From Gyromitra esculenta (lineage: Eukaryota > Ascomycota > Pezizomycetes > Pezizales > Discinaceae): 64,000 bases of DNA. The notes beneath the pieces are model-generated. The model was not told where the DNA came from. It made no database searches and saw only the letters and a list, made by a program, of their open reading frames with translations. The stretch spans positions 558,001-622,000 of the forward strand of contig JBCAML010000018.1 in the NCBI GenBank assembly GCA_038503075.1, in the 5' to 3' direction. The translations under genes were made by a program, and so were the position numbers. The first letter of the stretch is position 1, and every line of letters begins with the position of its first letter. Below, one piece after another: positions 1 to 11,513 of the stretch.

Positions 1-1231
1 ATTAATGAGAAAAAACACAAAGAACTTTATGGCACTTATCACACCGATATGGGAATATTAGAGGAGATGGAAAAGGTGCCTAGGCCAATTAGTTTCCTTG
101 TATACTACATGTAGTATCAGTAAATATCGAAGAGTGGACTTGAGAATATTAGAAAATGCGTGCTTAGTCACTAATCGACACCTGAGCAACAGGATAAATA
201 TATCGCGGCTGCCGTGGGTGGGATGTTGCACGGTGGTAGAAACCTGAAAACTGTTATGTAGGGTTCGGACCAATCCTTCAGGTAATGCCCGACAGGCTAA
301 CCCAACTTTAGGTATCCACCATCATTGACTAAATACCATACCCATACAACTAGCTCGAGGGTAAAGCAGGCCAGAGAGGAAAAATACTGCTACCTTTGGG
401 CGCCTACAGATCAGCTGAAAGATACATGTGGTGTTTTGCAGTCTCTGCCAACAATACAACATGTTCGACGGTTCGGAATACAATACGGAATACAAGTAGC
501 TATACAAACGGCTGTATCACCACAACCCTCTCATTCACAAAAAACAACACCGAGATCTTCACCATTGACCCGAGCGGAGTGGAGTGTCTCTCGGGCCGGA
601 GCTCATTCTTCCGTTGTTACATGCTCATGATACCGCTCGGTATGTCCCGGCGTTGATTTTAATGTGAAACGCTAGATCGTGTGCACACTTAACCATAAGT
701 CTCTGGGCGGCGAGTTTGCCGGGGAGACGATAAAGTTACTCCAGGGTCCCATCCCGATGGTTGGGGTCTCAAATAGATGAAAGGCCTGTTCCTTAATAGT
801 CCCACCCTAGCTCAAGTCTAGCTGTAGTGGGGCAATGAGTACCAAACCAGGCGAATTCCGATTCGTATTCGCTACGGGGGGAAGGGATCACGAATCTCAA
901 TGTCTTCTGTTTTTTTTTTTTATGAACCCGTATGTACAGTACCCACATTGCTAGTATCGCTATACACATGTAACCGACAATAAAAAAGAAAAAACAGTAT
1001 GGTCTGTCCACAAAACAAAGTAGTTGCGGGTATCATACTATGAAATAGATAAAAGTTTGCGTTCAACACGTAGAAATTTACAAACCTCGTCCTCTTCCCC
1101 ATAACAGGAAAAGAAAAAGCGAGAAATTAAAAGAGAAAAAAACATTACAATATACAGGATGATATTCTAAGACAACTATGGTGTTTCACCAAACCTTCTA
1201 AGACTTAACCACACACACACACAACCCCGTT
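1..1231. other. Spacer without a recognisable gene
   Basis: I see no coding signal in this stretch. The open frames are short and resemble no family I know. It holds a T run near 911-921 and a CA run near 1211-1223. It probably includes the 3' untranslated region of the minus-strand gene that ends at 1232. Confidence 0.5.
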
Positions 1232-2011
1232 TTACAACAAAATTACTCCCAAAGCCACAGAGAAACTAATCATAATACTCGCCCAAGTAGCTTTCATTGA
1301 ACCTGCGCCATTGGCGTTATTTGGTCCGCTGGTGCTATTGGCTGAGCCGGATTGAAGAGGAATTTGGGAGGCGCTAGACGTGGGCGTTTCGACAGAAGTC
1401 GAAGACACCGAAGAGACATCAGAGCCCAGCGCATAGACCGAGACCGAATCCACAGTGGGTTCAGCACTGCCGTCGAGGGTCAACTCCGAGGGAATATTAG
1501 TGATCGAAGTAGCAGGGGAGCTGATAGCCAAGGTCAAGAATCCGGAGAACGAATCTGTGGTCGGAGTAACAGTAGAGGCCTCCGTCTTGGTCGCAATAGA
1601 AACGGCGGGGGCGGAGCTGGCGGGGACGGAGCTAGCAGGGACGGAGCTAGCAGAAGTGGAGGCAGGCGTCGAGGCAGCAGACGAAGACTTTATGGCAGGG
1701 CAAAGCGTGATAGCCAATCCACCATCCAAAAGCCTCCTCAACAGACTGTCGGGATAAACAAACGCCTGTCTGCAGGCAAGAATAACAGTCTCTTGGCGAG
1801 CGTTGATGGCATCAATGCAATCACTGGAGCAGGTCTTCTTCGCCTTAAAGTCGGCTGCAGACGGACATTCGTCGATTTCCTGACTGTAGGCACTGAGGCA
1901 GCCAGGGGTTACATCTTTGGTGGATAGAGGGTCGAGATCGTTAAGGTTGAGCCCAGCAGAGACCGAGGCAACGGAAGCCAAGAGAAGCGCAGGAATGAAC
2001 GAGACACGCAT
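1232..2011 (-). CDS. GPI-anchored Ser/Thr-rich cell-surface protein
   Basis: A 259-residue single-exon protein. Residues 1-19 form a signal peptide (MRVSFIPALLLASVASVSA). A compact N-terminal domain with six cysteines follows (CLSAYSQEIDEC, KTCSSDC, LACRQ, TLCPA). The rest is a long low-complexity stalk of Ser, Thr, Ala, Pro and Val, expected to be O-glycosylated. The last 20 residues are hydrophobic after a small-residue stretch (NGAGS), as in a GPI-attachment signal. The layout is that of a fungal wall or plasma-membrane protein; the cysteine pattern resembles CFEM-like domains only loosely, since it has six rather than eight cysteines. The ATG is the first in frame and is preceded on the sense strand by twelve adenines. 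The function is unknown. Confidence 0.8.
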   Translation of the reverse strand: MRVSFIPALLLASVASVSAGLNLNDLDPLSTKDVTPGCLSAYSQEIDECPSAADFKAKKTCSSDCIDAINARQETVILACRQAFVYPDSLLRRLLDGGLAITLCPAIKSSSAASTPASTSASSVPASSVPASSAPAVSIATKTEASTVTPTTDSFSGFLTLAISSPATSITNIPSELTLDGSAEPTVDSVSVYALGSDVSSVSSTSVETPTSSASQIPLQSGSANSTSGPNNANGAGSMKATWASIMISFSVALGVILL

Positions 2012-2559
2012 TTTTTTTTTTTTGATATCTTAACGTTTTTTCTAGTTTGGTGAAAAGCTGTCGAAATAATTTGAAATACCACCTGGGTAAATATTGTAGA
2101 TATCTTGAGGAGATGGTATAATTCGAAAATAGCCAAATTGATGTTTGCGAAGGGGTTTGCGCGTTTGACAGAAAACAAAAAGGACCGAAATAATTCCCCA
2201 GGGAATGGTCGAAAGGACAGTAGTGGGTGAGGTAACAAAAAATCAAAAGGCGGCAGCCTGCGTGTACAGAATTCTGGGTCTTTCAAAGACTTCGAGGTCG
2301 TCGAGACTCGAGAATATGTAGTGAGGCGGGCTGTGGGGGGGGAGGAGAGCAAAGTAGGAAGGAGGTAAAAAAAAGGGCTCAGGATATGTAGATCTAGCAA
2401 GATGAGGCTATACCAGTTGCAGGTCAGGGGTAGCCATGCTTGGCAATGACGTTGAAACGTTTCAAGCGACGGTTGAAATTCTCCTTCGGTGACTTGAGGA
2501 ATCTGACTGACGGCTTCCTCCCGAAACCGGGATCGCAGCCCCTTTTTAACCGGCGCCAT
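1909..2559 (-). other. Long ORF upstream of, and overlapping, the GPI-protein start
   Basis: A 216-codon ATG-started frame on the same strand as the GPI-protein gene. It overlaps the 5' end of that gene in another frame. The first 40 or so codons (start MAPVKKGLRSRFREEAVSQ) look coding-like. The rest is leucine-, phenylalanine- and serine-rich, as expected of noncoding pyrimidine-rich sequence. It could be an upstream ORF in a long leader, a first exon of an unrecognised gene, or chance. I recognise no domain. Confidence 0.2.
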
Positions 2560-5500
2560 ACCTATCTATGTAGCAGGCAGGCAACTGGTACCTGTGGAGT
2601 AGGGTGGAAGCAGATGAGATCCTGGGTTGAGGTTGATCGTTCCTAAAGATCCTAATTCCAAACATCAAGACACTTCGGTATCAACTTCACCCACCTCTAT
2701 CGACTCTGCTCGCTGAGCTCCATTGTAGCAAAGAGAAATGACTAATGTTGGTCTTAACAAATAGCATGCAGCAGCATCAACTAACACCAACATTTGATGC
2801 CCCTCCAAACGCTGGGGGAAAAATGAAGCGTTTCGCCTGTTCGGTTGCTTCGGCACTTGAACTGATATTCCAACTCTGGAAACCAATGATTGAGCCCGAA
2901 GGCGCCGAGAATTGATGTTCACACCAGAGGCTTGACTTTGACGCTAGTGGTTTTAAAGTTGGTGGCGTCGTAGCCGACCTTGCGTCGTTGCGGTTGTTGA
3001 AGAGATTTCAACAGCGTCATCAAATTCCCTTTTTCAAAAGCAAATAAATCTGGAGAAAGCGGTTACGGGATCTAGGTGTTCCCCTTCTCGAAGTTTGTTT
3101 GGAACTTGTCAATACTGCGGGTTGGAGCCACCACGATGGCGCCGCCAGTCAAGGTGAATAGAAAATAGCCGCCAATCGATTAGGTTAAGGATAACGATGT
3201 GTGGTCCCAACCGCAACGGTCAACCATGTGGCTCATACATGAAGAACCTGAGCATGCAAGTGCGAGTTGACCAATCAATCCGTCGATGTGCTAGGTGAGA
3301 GCGAATCAAAAATCGCTACTAGCAAAAGTTGTGTTCAGGTTCTTCGTGTCTGCCCCGAGTACAAGGTCCAGGTGTTACCGGTGATCGCTCGCTCATTTTC
3401 TCCCATCGGGGTTTTCGGCTTCATGCACTGGATAGGGCTCTCATGCGATCCAAAATTGAGTGTGGTCAGAGGTCCCTATGCGCAACTAAATTTCAGCGAT
3501 AACCAGGTATTGCTGCTGCTCCCTACTCTAATGCGAAGCAACTTCCGAGGGCTAGAGACTGATGTCGTTCGCATATGTGGTTTGCCGACGGGAACATTTA
3601 AATCTTACTGCATCGCCCGGCAAAAAAAATACTCTACCCACCTTCTCGCTGGTAGTCGGGTATGAGATACACTTATAGATAGAGTCCGAACAAGAGGATG
3701 GGTCGATACTACTATGTGAGGTCACATTCAATCACTCGTCAGTATCACTCGCCAACAGAAAAGCAACGAACTTTGAAACTTCAGGGTCCAAGATACATGA
3801 GCAAAAGGCCAAGAAAACCCAACACCAATATTGGGAGACGAATTCCTATTGGTACACTTAGTACTTTAGCATTGCACCTACTATTGTCGTACACGCTACC
3901 CTCTTGGACGCTGCTTAGTGCATCAATACCTCTCTGGTGTTTTCGATCGCGAACCCGTTTCTTCGACGCATCTAGCGACAAATCCGAAATAAATCGTACG
4001 GTCGTGCTTGATCGGCGTCATGATATCACCATCTTTAGGATTATCAAAGAAGCAATAGCTCTCCGGAGCTAACTAGCAATTTAAAAAAAAACTGAAAGTG
4101 TGTTGATAGAGCATAGCTAAACCTCTCAAATCTCTACTAAACCCCTGCACCGTTTTAACTGTACTCCTCGCATGTGCTGGAGCCCTCGCACTCACCATTC
4201 ATATCTTGGCGCAATTTATAAAACGGTGATCCACCAAGTGATCCTAGTTTCATTCGGCTCCTTCAATTATCTTTGGCCTAGCAAGCGAAGCAACGACTCA
4301 GCATGGTGTGCTCCTTACCTAACCGAATAATTGATACTAAATAAGTGTATATGTCTAAAATTTAGCTACTCCTGCTTCATCTATAGACTTCTTCTGGGCA
4401 AATCAGTAGCTTACGCTTTAATAATATGGATAATTTTCCACACTGTTGTTCAAACCTGAAACACACTCCAGCTTTCATGATTTGGTTGAGAGGTGAGCTA
4501 AAAATAGGGTTGGACTGTTGGATGGAAAATTGTTAGAGGATTGAGAAGGTTTACCCTTGACTGGGTGGGCGGCCGATGCCATGTTGTCATACAGCTTCAA
4601 CGATACTTATCTCACTGGTTGAATCGTCTAGTGTAAACGAGGGCCAAGCTTATAAGTGCAGCTTTCTTGTTTGTATTTGGTTTCTGAGGAATAAGTATAT
4701 GATGTGCCTTGATGATGGGTTAGTAAAGAGACCTAAGCAAAGATATTTCAAGAGAGAGAAGAAGAACATGCGTTCCAAGTATTCAAACTAGTTTAAGTTG
4801 CACGGAATCTTCAAATATCACTCGTTTGTGTGTTTTTGTAAATTATCCCTAACCCTAACTGATCAAGATGTCAGATCGTAGTCATACATCATCACTCGGT
4901 ATAAGAAAGCATGCCGAAGAGCGGGTATTGCTGTTAGAATTGGGAAACCGGTATCTCGCTTCTCTCTCGCGTTTTTCTTTAGAAATTTCCTACGTACCAA
5001 GTCTATGGCTGTTGGTATTCGGGATGTTTCTCCTATCCAATCGATAGAAGTCAAGTCTCATTTCTAAGGATTGTACTTCTTATATTCCAAATTCAGTACA
5101 GCAGAAAGCCTTGCACTTGGATGAATCGATGTGCTGTCCTGTCTTTGCACGGCAATCGTGGAGCAGGGGGGTGGTGGCGGTGTAACCGGCTCTGGAAAAG
5201 ACAAAAACGACCAGTGAAATCAATGGTTGAGGCTTTTACTAAGGAATGTAGGAAATGTAAGAGCAAAACCCGGCTCCGGTTGGGCTCGACCTGCCCCGTC
5301 TGAGCTAAAGAATTGCATGTATCTTTGAGACGGTGTCAGGAATGTAGCTGGTGAACCCCTCCTTATTTCGTCACCTGCACTTAAACCCTCAGCCACCTTT
5401 CTTCAGATGTCTCCATCTCAAAAATCCAATTAGCTCCATCGTCTTAAGCAGTTATTGAATTATCAATGCTAAGCGACCCCAGAAGGATTCCCGATGTCAA

Positions 5501-5951
5501 GCTATAGGCGGGTTTATTATCCACCTTTCGAAACCCCGAAACACAGGTGAGTCGCTAAAGTACAAAAAAGGTGAAGTTTCCAGAGACTATCTAACTTCCA
5601 AACATCAAAAGAGGGGAAGAAACTGTACATATATGGCTATACAAATAGCGTACAGTTTCAAAAATAACAAGAAATTGTTAAGCGGCAAAGAAAAGGGAGC
5701 TTGCTGGTAAAACTACGTTCATACCCACCTTTGGCTGTCTGAACAGTATAACTGCCTCCTTGTCATCCGCAATATTCCACTATCATTTTCTCCTTTCGCT
5801 ATATAAGGAAATATCTATAAACGGCACCATCCACACACGAATCTCGGTAACAAGTATTCCGAGTACTTCTAGAGTTACTCGTTGATGTTTTCTTATCAAT
5901 TTCTGCCCTTTGCTCGGGGAGTTTTGACTCAAGATTGATTCGATGCCGAGA
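2560..5951. other. Spacer, about 3.4 kb, no gene recognised
   Basis: Only short frames without family resemblance (for example 3267-3665 and 3698-4072 on the plus strand) are present, and I do not call them. Two head-to-tail CCCTAA units lie near 4848-4859, too few to be telomeric. The stretch should include the 3' untranslated region of the minus-strand gene that ends at 5952. Confidence 0.5.
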
Positions 5952-8900
5952 CTAGTCTCGCCTGCGATCCCGCATCTGCGTTTGACCGTTATAACGTTGG
6001 CCGACATTTGAAAGCTGCATAGAAGATGAAAACCTTTGCAGCTGTGAATAGTCTTGTTGCGGTGGGTGATTTTGTTGATGCATAGCTAATTGTTGGGTAG
6101 GAGCTTGTTGGGTGCTGCTTTCGGGGAGGACATATTTCCTGATAGCGATGATGAGCATAGGAGGCATCTTGTGGTGGTTTACTCGAAGCTTATCTCCATC
6201 AGCAGGATCTCCGTCAGTGATAATATAATCACTAATTTGAGCGAACAGGTTGGAGTCCATTGTGGAGTAATCAATGGCCCATCCCTTTGGAGTTGCTGGG
6301 GGCTCTTGTTGCTGATAAGGCGACTGGTCCTGAGTAAGCTGCTTAGGGGAGTCTTTATTAGGGAAGGGTAGTGGTGAATGCAAGGATTGTTGCGATTGCA
6401 TCTGATTCTGCATCCGGTGCCTTTCCAGCGCATCCCGGCGGGGGGACTGCGACTGGGGAACCTCAGATGGCTGCCCTTCAGCAGGCCGAGGAAAATTCGG
6501 AGTGATGTGCTTAGTTTCATGGTCCGCTTGCATCGGGTACTGGATAGCCGTCAACCTGCGGAGAGTTTGCTGTCCGTGGGCTAGGGTAGGGCTTTCTAGG
6601 GGATGGTGGTGTTTGAAATTATGAAAATCAAAACTAGCCTCGGAATATTCTTTAGCTTCTCTCTCTAGATTCTCAACAGCTTCTTTCCAGCGGCGAATCA
6701 AATTCAAAATTATGCCATCGTCAGTCTGCATTGCCTTCGGGAGGCACATTTGCCAGCGTGATCCCGCCTCCAACTCCTTGATAGTCTCACTAATCGCTAA
6801 CATTCCAGTAAGTTTATTAGCTGCAATGGCTATTCTTACTACGTTAACTAGACAGGACTGACTGCGCTTGTCATGACCATAATGCAAGCAAATTTTACAA
6901 AAATTGTCACCACGATTACCGACTAACTTTAGTGGGCATCTTGTGCGCCAAAAGATTTCGGCAGGCAACTCATCATCGAGGCAGTTATGTTCGGGGTCGT
7001 GTCGATCACTTTCGTGGCTGTGGATATTTCGTTGATTAAGATGTGTGCTGCTATAGGTTGGCTGAATTGACTGATCAGTAACAATTCTGGTACTGTTTGT
7101 AAAATCTTGCCTAGGGTAGTTGGAAAACGCAAGAAGATTATCGACCGTTGCCTCGCCTGGTTGGTGGTAACTATTTATCTCGCCTGGTTGACGGTAATCA
7201 TTTATCGGAGGTGGCTGGTAATTATCCAGCATTGGTGTGTCAAAATCGTCAAAAGTAGCCTGGATCCCTTCCTCGTCAATCATCTCTGGATTTATGAATT
7301 CTTCCAATGAATAATCGGCGTTTTGGGCAAGCTCGTTGTTTCTATGCTGGAGATCTTCAGAGTGTTTGGTAAACCTTTGAAGTGGAGATAGTGGAGAGGA
7401 AATATTCTCGTGTCTAAGAGGTGCATTATAAAATGGCAAGTTTCTGTCTCTACTAAATGGAGAATTAAGTCCTGGAGTAGAAGCTTCAATGAGCCCTCCG
7501 ATAGATCTCGAATGGTTTGGAATACGATCTTCTTCATAAATGGGTTTGAGAAACGAGTAATCCGGTAACATGAGTGGATCGTCAGGGCTCAAAGTCTGGG
7601 GATTATTTGGAAGAACGACGGGTTCATCCTCATCCTCGAAAGTGTTGGTATCCCGTAACTTGGAAGAGACTAAGCGAGTTCGTTTGCCTGAAAGGTTGTT
7701 AATAAATATCTGGGAGAAAGAACACAACGTCAAGAAGGATATTCACTCTTGGGAAGGTTGACTATAGCATCCTTCCATGCGGCGAGGAGCGATATAATCG
7801 GCTCCACTCTCGGCAGTTCATCTGGGCTCTTCATACTATTTACTACGTATGTTAAAAGCTCAAGTTCCTGCGAGACATTGTTGACCCTTTTCCGTCCGCT
7901 CTTCACCTTATCGAGAGCCATAGAAACAATCAAATACGGACAAATTTTAACACTATTCTTGGCGTGCCCGCGGTATAGACAATTAGGGCAAACCGCGGCT
8001 CGACGATTTCCAATGATCTCAAACTGAAGGCGGTCGGCGTCACACTCAGTCTTCTGTTTTGCGGCCTGCATTTGGCTAAGCTGGAGGGAGAATAAATGTT
8101 TGGTGTCGTGAATGACATTGCCAGCCAGGGAGGAGTCCACAGGCGAGTCCGTGAAATTACTGACCGTCCTTACTTTTTGGCCTCCAAGTCCCTTAGATCC
8201 CTTAGGTTCCTTGAGTACCTTGGGTTCCTTGGGTTCCTTGGGTTCCTTGGGCTTCTTGGGCTCCTTGGGCTCCTTGGGTTCTTTAAGTTTCTTGAGTTTC
8301 TTGGATGGCGGGATACCGATTTCAGAGATTGATTGCTGGTATTCATTGGGCTCCTTGAATACCGGGGTACTGATTTTAGAGATCGATTGCCGGTAAGGAC
8401 CCGTGTCGCCTTGGATAAGTGTGACATTTATTGGCTCACCAAACTTTCAAAAAAGAAATTAGCATGCAAAAACTGCTTATTAAAATATAAAACTTACTAC
8501 AAGTTCTCCCGCACACTCTCCAAACTTCCCGAACTGGAATTTTTCATCCCGGCACACCGTTTTCCAGTTACCTAATAAAACACGTAGTAGAGAAACAGTG
8601 CTTGGAAATATTTGAAATTCCTTCAATTGCCCTCGACAGATACCCTGGATTGCCCAGGACAAGCCCTGACAACACCATGCGATATCCTTCATCAGCAATC
8701 TATAGGCTGTGGTTTTTTCTGAAAAGCGATCATAAAAAGATTCGTGCCCCTCCGAAAATAAAGAACTAATGCGCCCAGCGGGACAGGTGTTGAGGTCGGT
8801 GAAGTGATGCCCCAAATGAAAACATGCAGTGCACATTTCGCTACGACTGGTTCCAATTACCAGAAGCAATGGAACAGTCGTAGACCCAAGCACATCCAGC

Positions 8901-9478
8901 TGCTTATCCTGAGTTCTCTCATATTTAGTAATATTTGAGCCCCTCTGGATTTCTTCTTCTGGTTCTTCTGGTTGTTCCCATATCATGTTCTCTCCCAAAG
9001 GCGATAACTCCTCTTGACTGCCATTGATCCCCTCAATATCGAGTAAGGGCAAGACCGCGGACTCTGAAGCCTCTTCGGCCAATGATCCTTCAGCTTCGTA
9101 GGCCAATATTTCATTCTCGGCCATACTTTGCAATTCAGTGCAGTACTGAAGTGGGGTTGGGGTTCCTGGTGTTGCCAGAGGTGTAGGGAGAACTTTGACC
9201 ATTGGATCCCAGGCAAGCAGCCCCGGAGATGTTATAACGCGGCCCAGCAACCTCCCGAAGTCCTGATCTGTATAATATTCGGGTAGCACGAGATCCTGAG
9301 ATTCGTCATTGATGCCACCTAAAACGGGTTCGTGATTGGGGGAGTCAAAAATGAAGGGAACTTTTTGACGGAGTAAGTTTATATACTGAAGTTTGACACA
9401 ACTATGTCAAGACTGACCTTCAGTGGAACTTGGGTTTGGATGAAGACTTAGTGGACTTTTCTTAGGGCGTTTCGACAT
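5952..9478 (-). CDS. Triple zinc-knuckle protein of unknown function (4 exons)
   Basis: Four exons joined in phase: 9478-9418, 9360-8498, 8443-7747 and 7687-5952, separated by 54-59-nt introns, giving 1118 residues. The same module occurs three times. Each has a hydrophobic strand ending in a G-N-R-like turn, then a C-x2-C-x4-H-x6/7-C knuckle, then a helical part ending in a W-K-x-A/V motif. Knuckle residues are C197/C200/H205/C213, C460/C463/H468/C476 and C804/C807/H812/C819. Between modules 1 and 2 lies a Lys-Glu-Pro repeat (about residues 355-393). The C-terminal 200 residues are Gln/Pro-rich. The start is MSKRPKK, a basic patch that suggests the nucleus. Knuckles of this kind bind nucleic acid or protein, so nucleic-acid binding is an inference. 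I do not recognise the family. The next gene, transcribed divergently, also encodes a knuckle. Confidence 0.75.
8190..8305 (-). repeat. 9-bp tandem repeat encoding Lys-Glu-Pro
   Basis: The plus strand shows about a dozen imperfect copies of a 9-bp unit (CCTTGGGTT and variants GGCTCCTTG, GGCTTCTTG). Read on the minus strand in the frame of the triple-knuckle gene, they give runs of Lys-Glu-Pro and Lys-Lys-Pro. The tract lies between knuckle modules 1 and 2 and keeps the frame, because the unit is a multiple of three. Confidence 0.85.
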
Positions 9479-11513
9479 AATTCGCTCGCAGAAAAGAGAT
9501 ACCGATAGGAAAAGAAGATTCGAAGATGGGATGAAAGGATGTAAGTTGGATAAAACGAAGTAGGAGATGAAAGCGAATGCGCCTTGCTGCTGGTAGATGT
9601 TAGCAGTGATTATTGTTAACTAGTTGGCGAGGGGAGCGAACGGTTTTTTTCTGGAACCCTGCGCAAAACCTTACTCTCAATCTGTCTTTCTCTAATACTA
9701 ATTTAAATCAGATGTGGCTTACGGGATAGGGTGCTTCTAGCGGCACAAGGCCGAAGAATTTCTCGATGAAAGCGTTACTCCGAAATTATTGGCGTTGGAA
9801 GGGATAAGTGGCGGGGTTGGCGAAGGCCGAAGCGACTGCTGCGAAGAGTGCGACCTATCGAGGTCGAATGTGCGTGGTCACGACCTATCAGGTAACCGTT
9901 CTCTTAAATTTAAGTACAAATATATAGAGGTTCGTCTAAACTCTATACTGAATTAATGAGTACATGTACATGTATGTATTAATGTTTGTGTATCTCAAGG
10001 GTAGGCCATCTATAAGTTACACGGGCCCCGCCGTTTCCTATAACTAGAAATCTACCCGATGAGTAATACCGACACCACCAACGTAGGCCTCAAGCGGAGC
10101 TTAGAATTACATGTAGTCCAAAAGCTCCAAGGGAAATCTTGAGCTATCGCAAATTTAGCCAGGTAAAAAGTCATGAAGAATTACGGTTATAAGTTTAAGC
10201 TTGAACTGACGCGCGCTCTCAGTGTGGTTCGAGCAGCACTTTTAGCGAACGCTTCGGAGTATAAAATCCACAGTGACGCGTGCACCGACACAAAGCTCGT
10301 AGACGCAATTCCATTCTATGATCACTAGATGGCATCTGATAAAGGTTTGATATTAGCACAAAAAGTTTATTTAAGTACATAGGCTTCATTAATCTCACTC
10401 CATACCATCCCATAAATAAACAAGTCTCATAGCCTTAGCCAAAACTTAAGACCTAAATAGAACCAAGTATTACAGAAGCCTTCTAATAAGACTCTAGAGG
10501 CGATGATCGAAGGTAGTAATTACCCAATATCACATCAATAAAAAGTGAATAATGTAGCTTACTTCCCCTTTATCTTCCATTTTTAGGCCTTAGCAGCTAC
10601 ATGTACATATGTTGTTACCTCCTGGATTCGGGAAGATCGCATGAACAAGAGCCGGATAGGAGGGGATGCTTGGGTTGTATTTGATATAGTCATCATTTAT
10701 CACTCGGCCGAATTACACTTCAAGTTGGTCCGGTCCTCTATCATAAAAATCGCTATATGACAGTTATCGTTGTTTTGAGTAGTACTTTAATAAAGTTTGC
10801 CGACACAACCCCAATGACCCTATATACTAAACAGACAATAGAATTAACTGGTTTGACGAAGTGAATTTATAGTAACTGGCTAAATAAATTTGGGCCAAAC
10901 AAAACCAGAGATACACGTATTTGTCAAAGGTTACGAAAGAAAGCATATGCAGCTCTCACTTCTCTACGTCTAGTATAGAAAGGTTTTAGTTTGAAGGAAG
11001 CGAGTGAGATAGAATTGAAATTTTTATCAGCCTATGAGGCGCTACGGAAACGCACAGTTGTTGATTTGTGGAGAACACGAGTTGGTTTTTGATGACTGTG
11101 TATACTTATAGGCTCACTCCACAGCAGTTTGTGTATCATGCGTTGGACGTGGTTGTCCAGGAGGTTATAACTTAGAGCTGCACATGCTAATTGGGCAACG
11201 AGTGGATATATAGGTAAATAAATTCCCTAATAAAAAAAGGTATCGGTTTATGTGTGTGTGAATCTTGGTCTGTCAAGCGTTGATATTGGGAGATCACAAA
11301 TAAAAGCTTTTCTAGGGGCCTTTTCCAGGGCCCCAAAGCCTATCTTACTCAATTCAAAGGAAGTGTTGTTCCCAAGAAACAGCACCAGTTTGCGCTAGCA
11401 AAGGAACGCTAAAACATCCTTCGTTTCAACCTAGCCTCCCAGACACCCTTTAACGGTCAGCCCTTTTTTTAAGGCCAACGACATACAGGAAGTTCCTGAT
11501 CGATCTGCCCATC
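9479..11513. other. Divergent intergenic region between two zinc-knuckle genes
   Basis: About 2 kb of AT-rich sequence separates the start codons of the two knuckle genes, so both promoters should lie here. I see no coding exon. Alternating TACATG/CATGTA blocks occur near 9961-9980 and 10600-10612. I cannot identify a specific regulatory site. Confidence 0.5.

Noticed and set aside
1352..1927. Plus-strand frame of 191 codons over the GPI-protein gene
   Set aside because: Antisense shadow. Its Arg/Gly-rich sequence is what a Ser/Ala-rich gene gives on the other strand.
3267..4072. Two plus-strand frames of 132 and 124 codons
   Set aside because: No domain, signal peptide or splice-compatible extension.
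4848..4859. Telomeric or subtelomeric repeat
   Set aside because: Only two CCCTAA units, so chance or a relic. No array.
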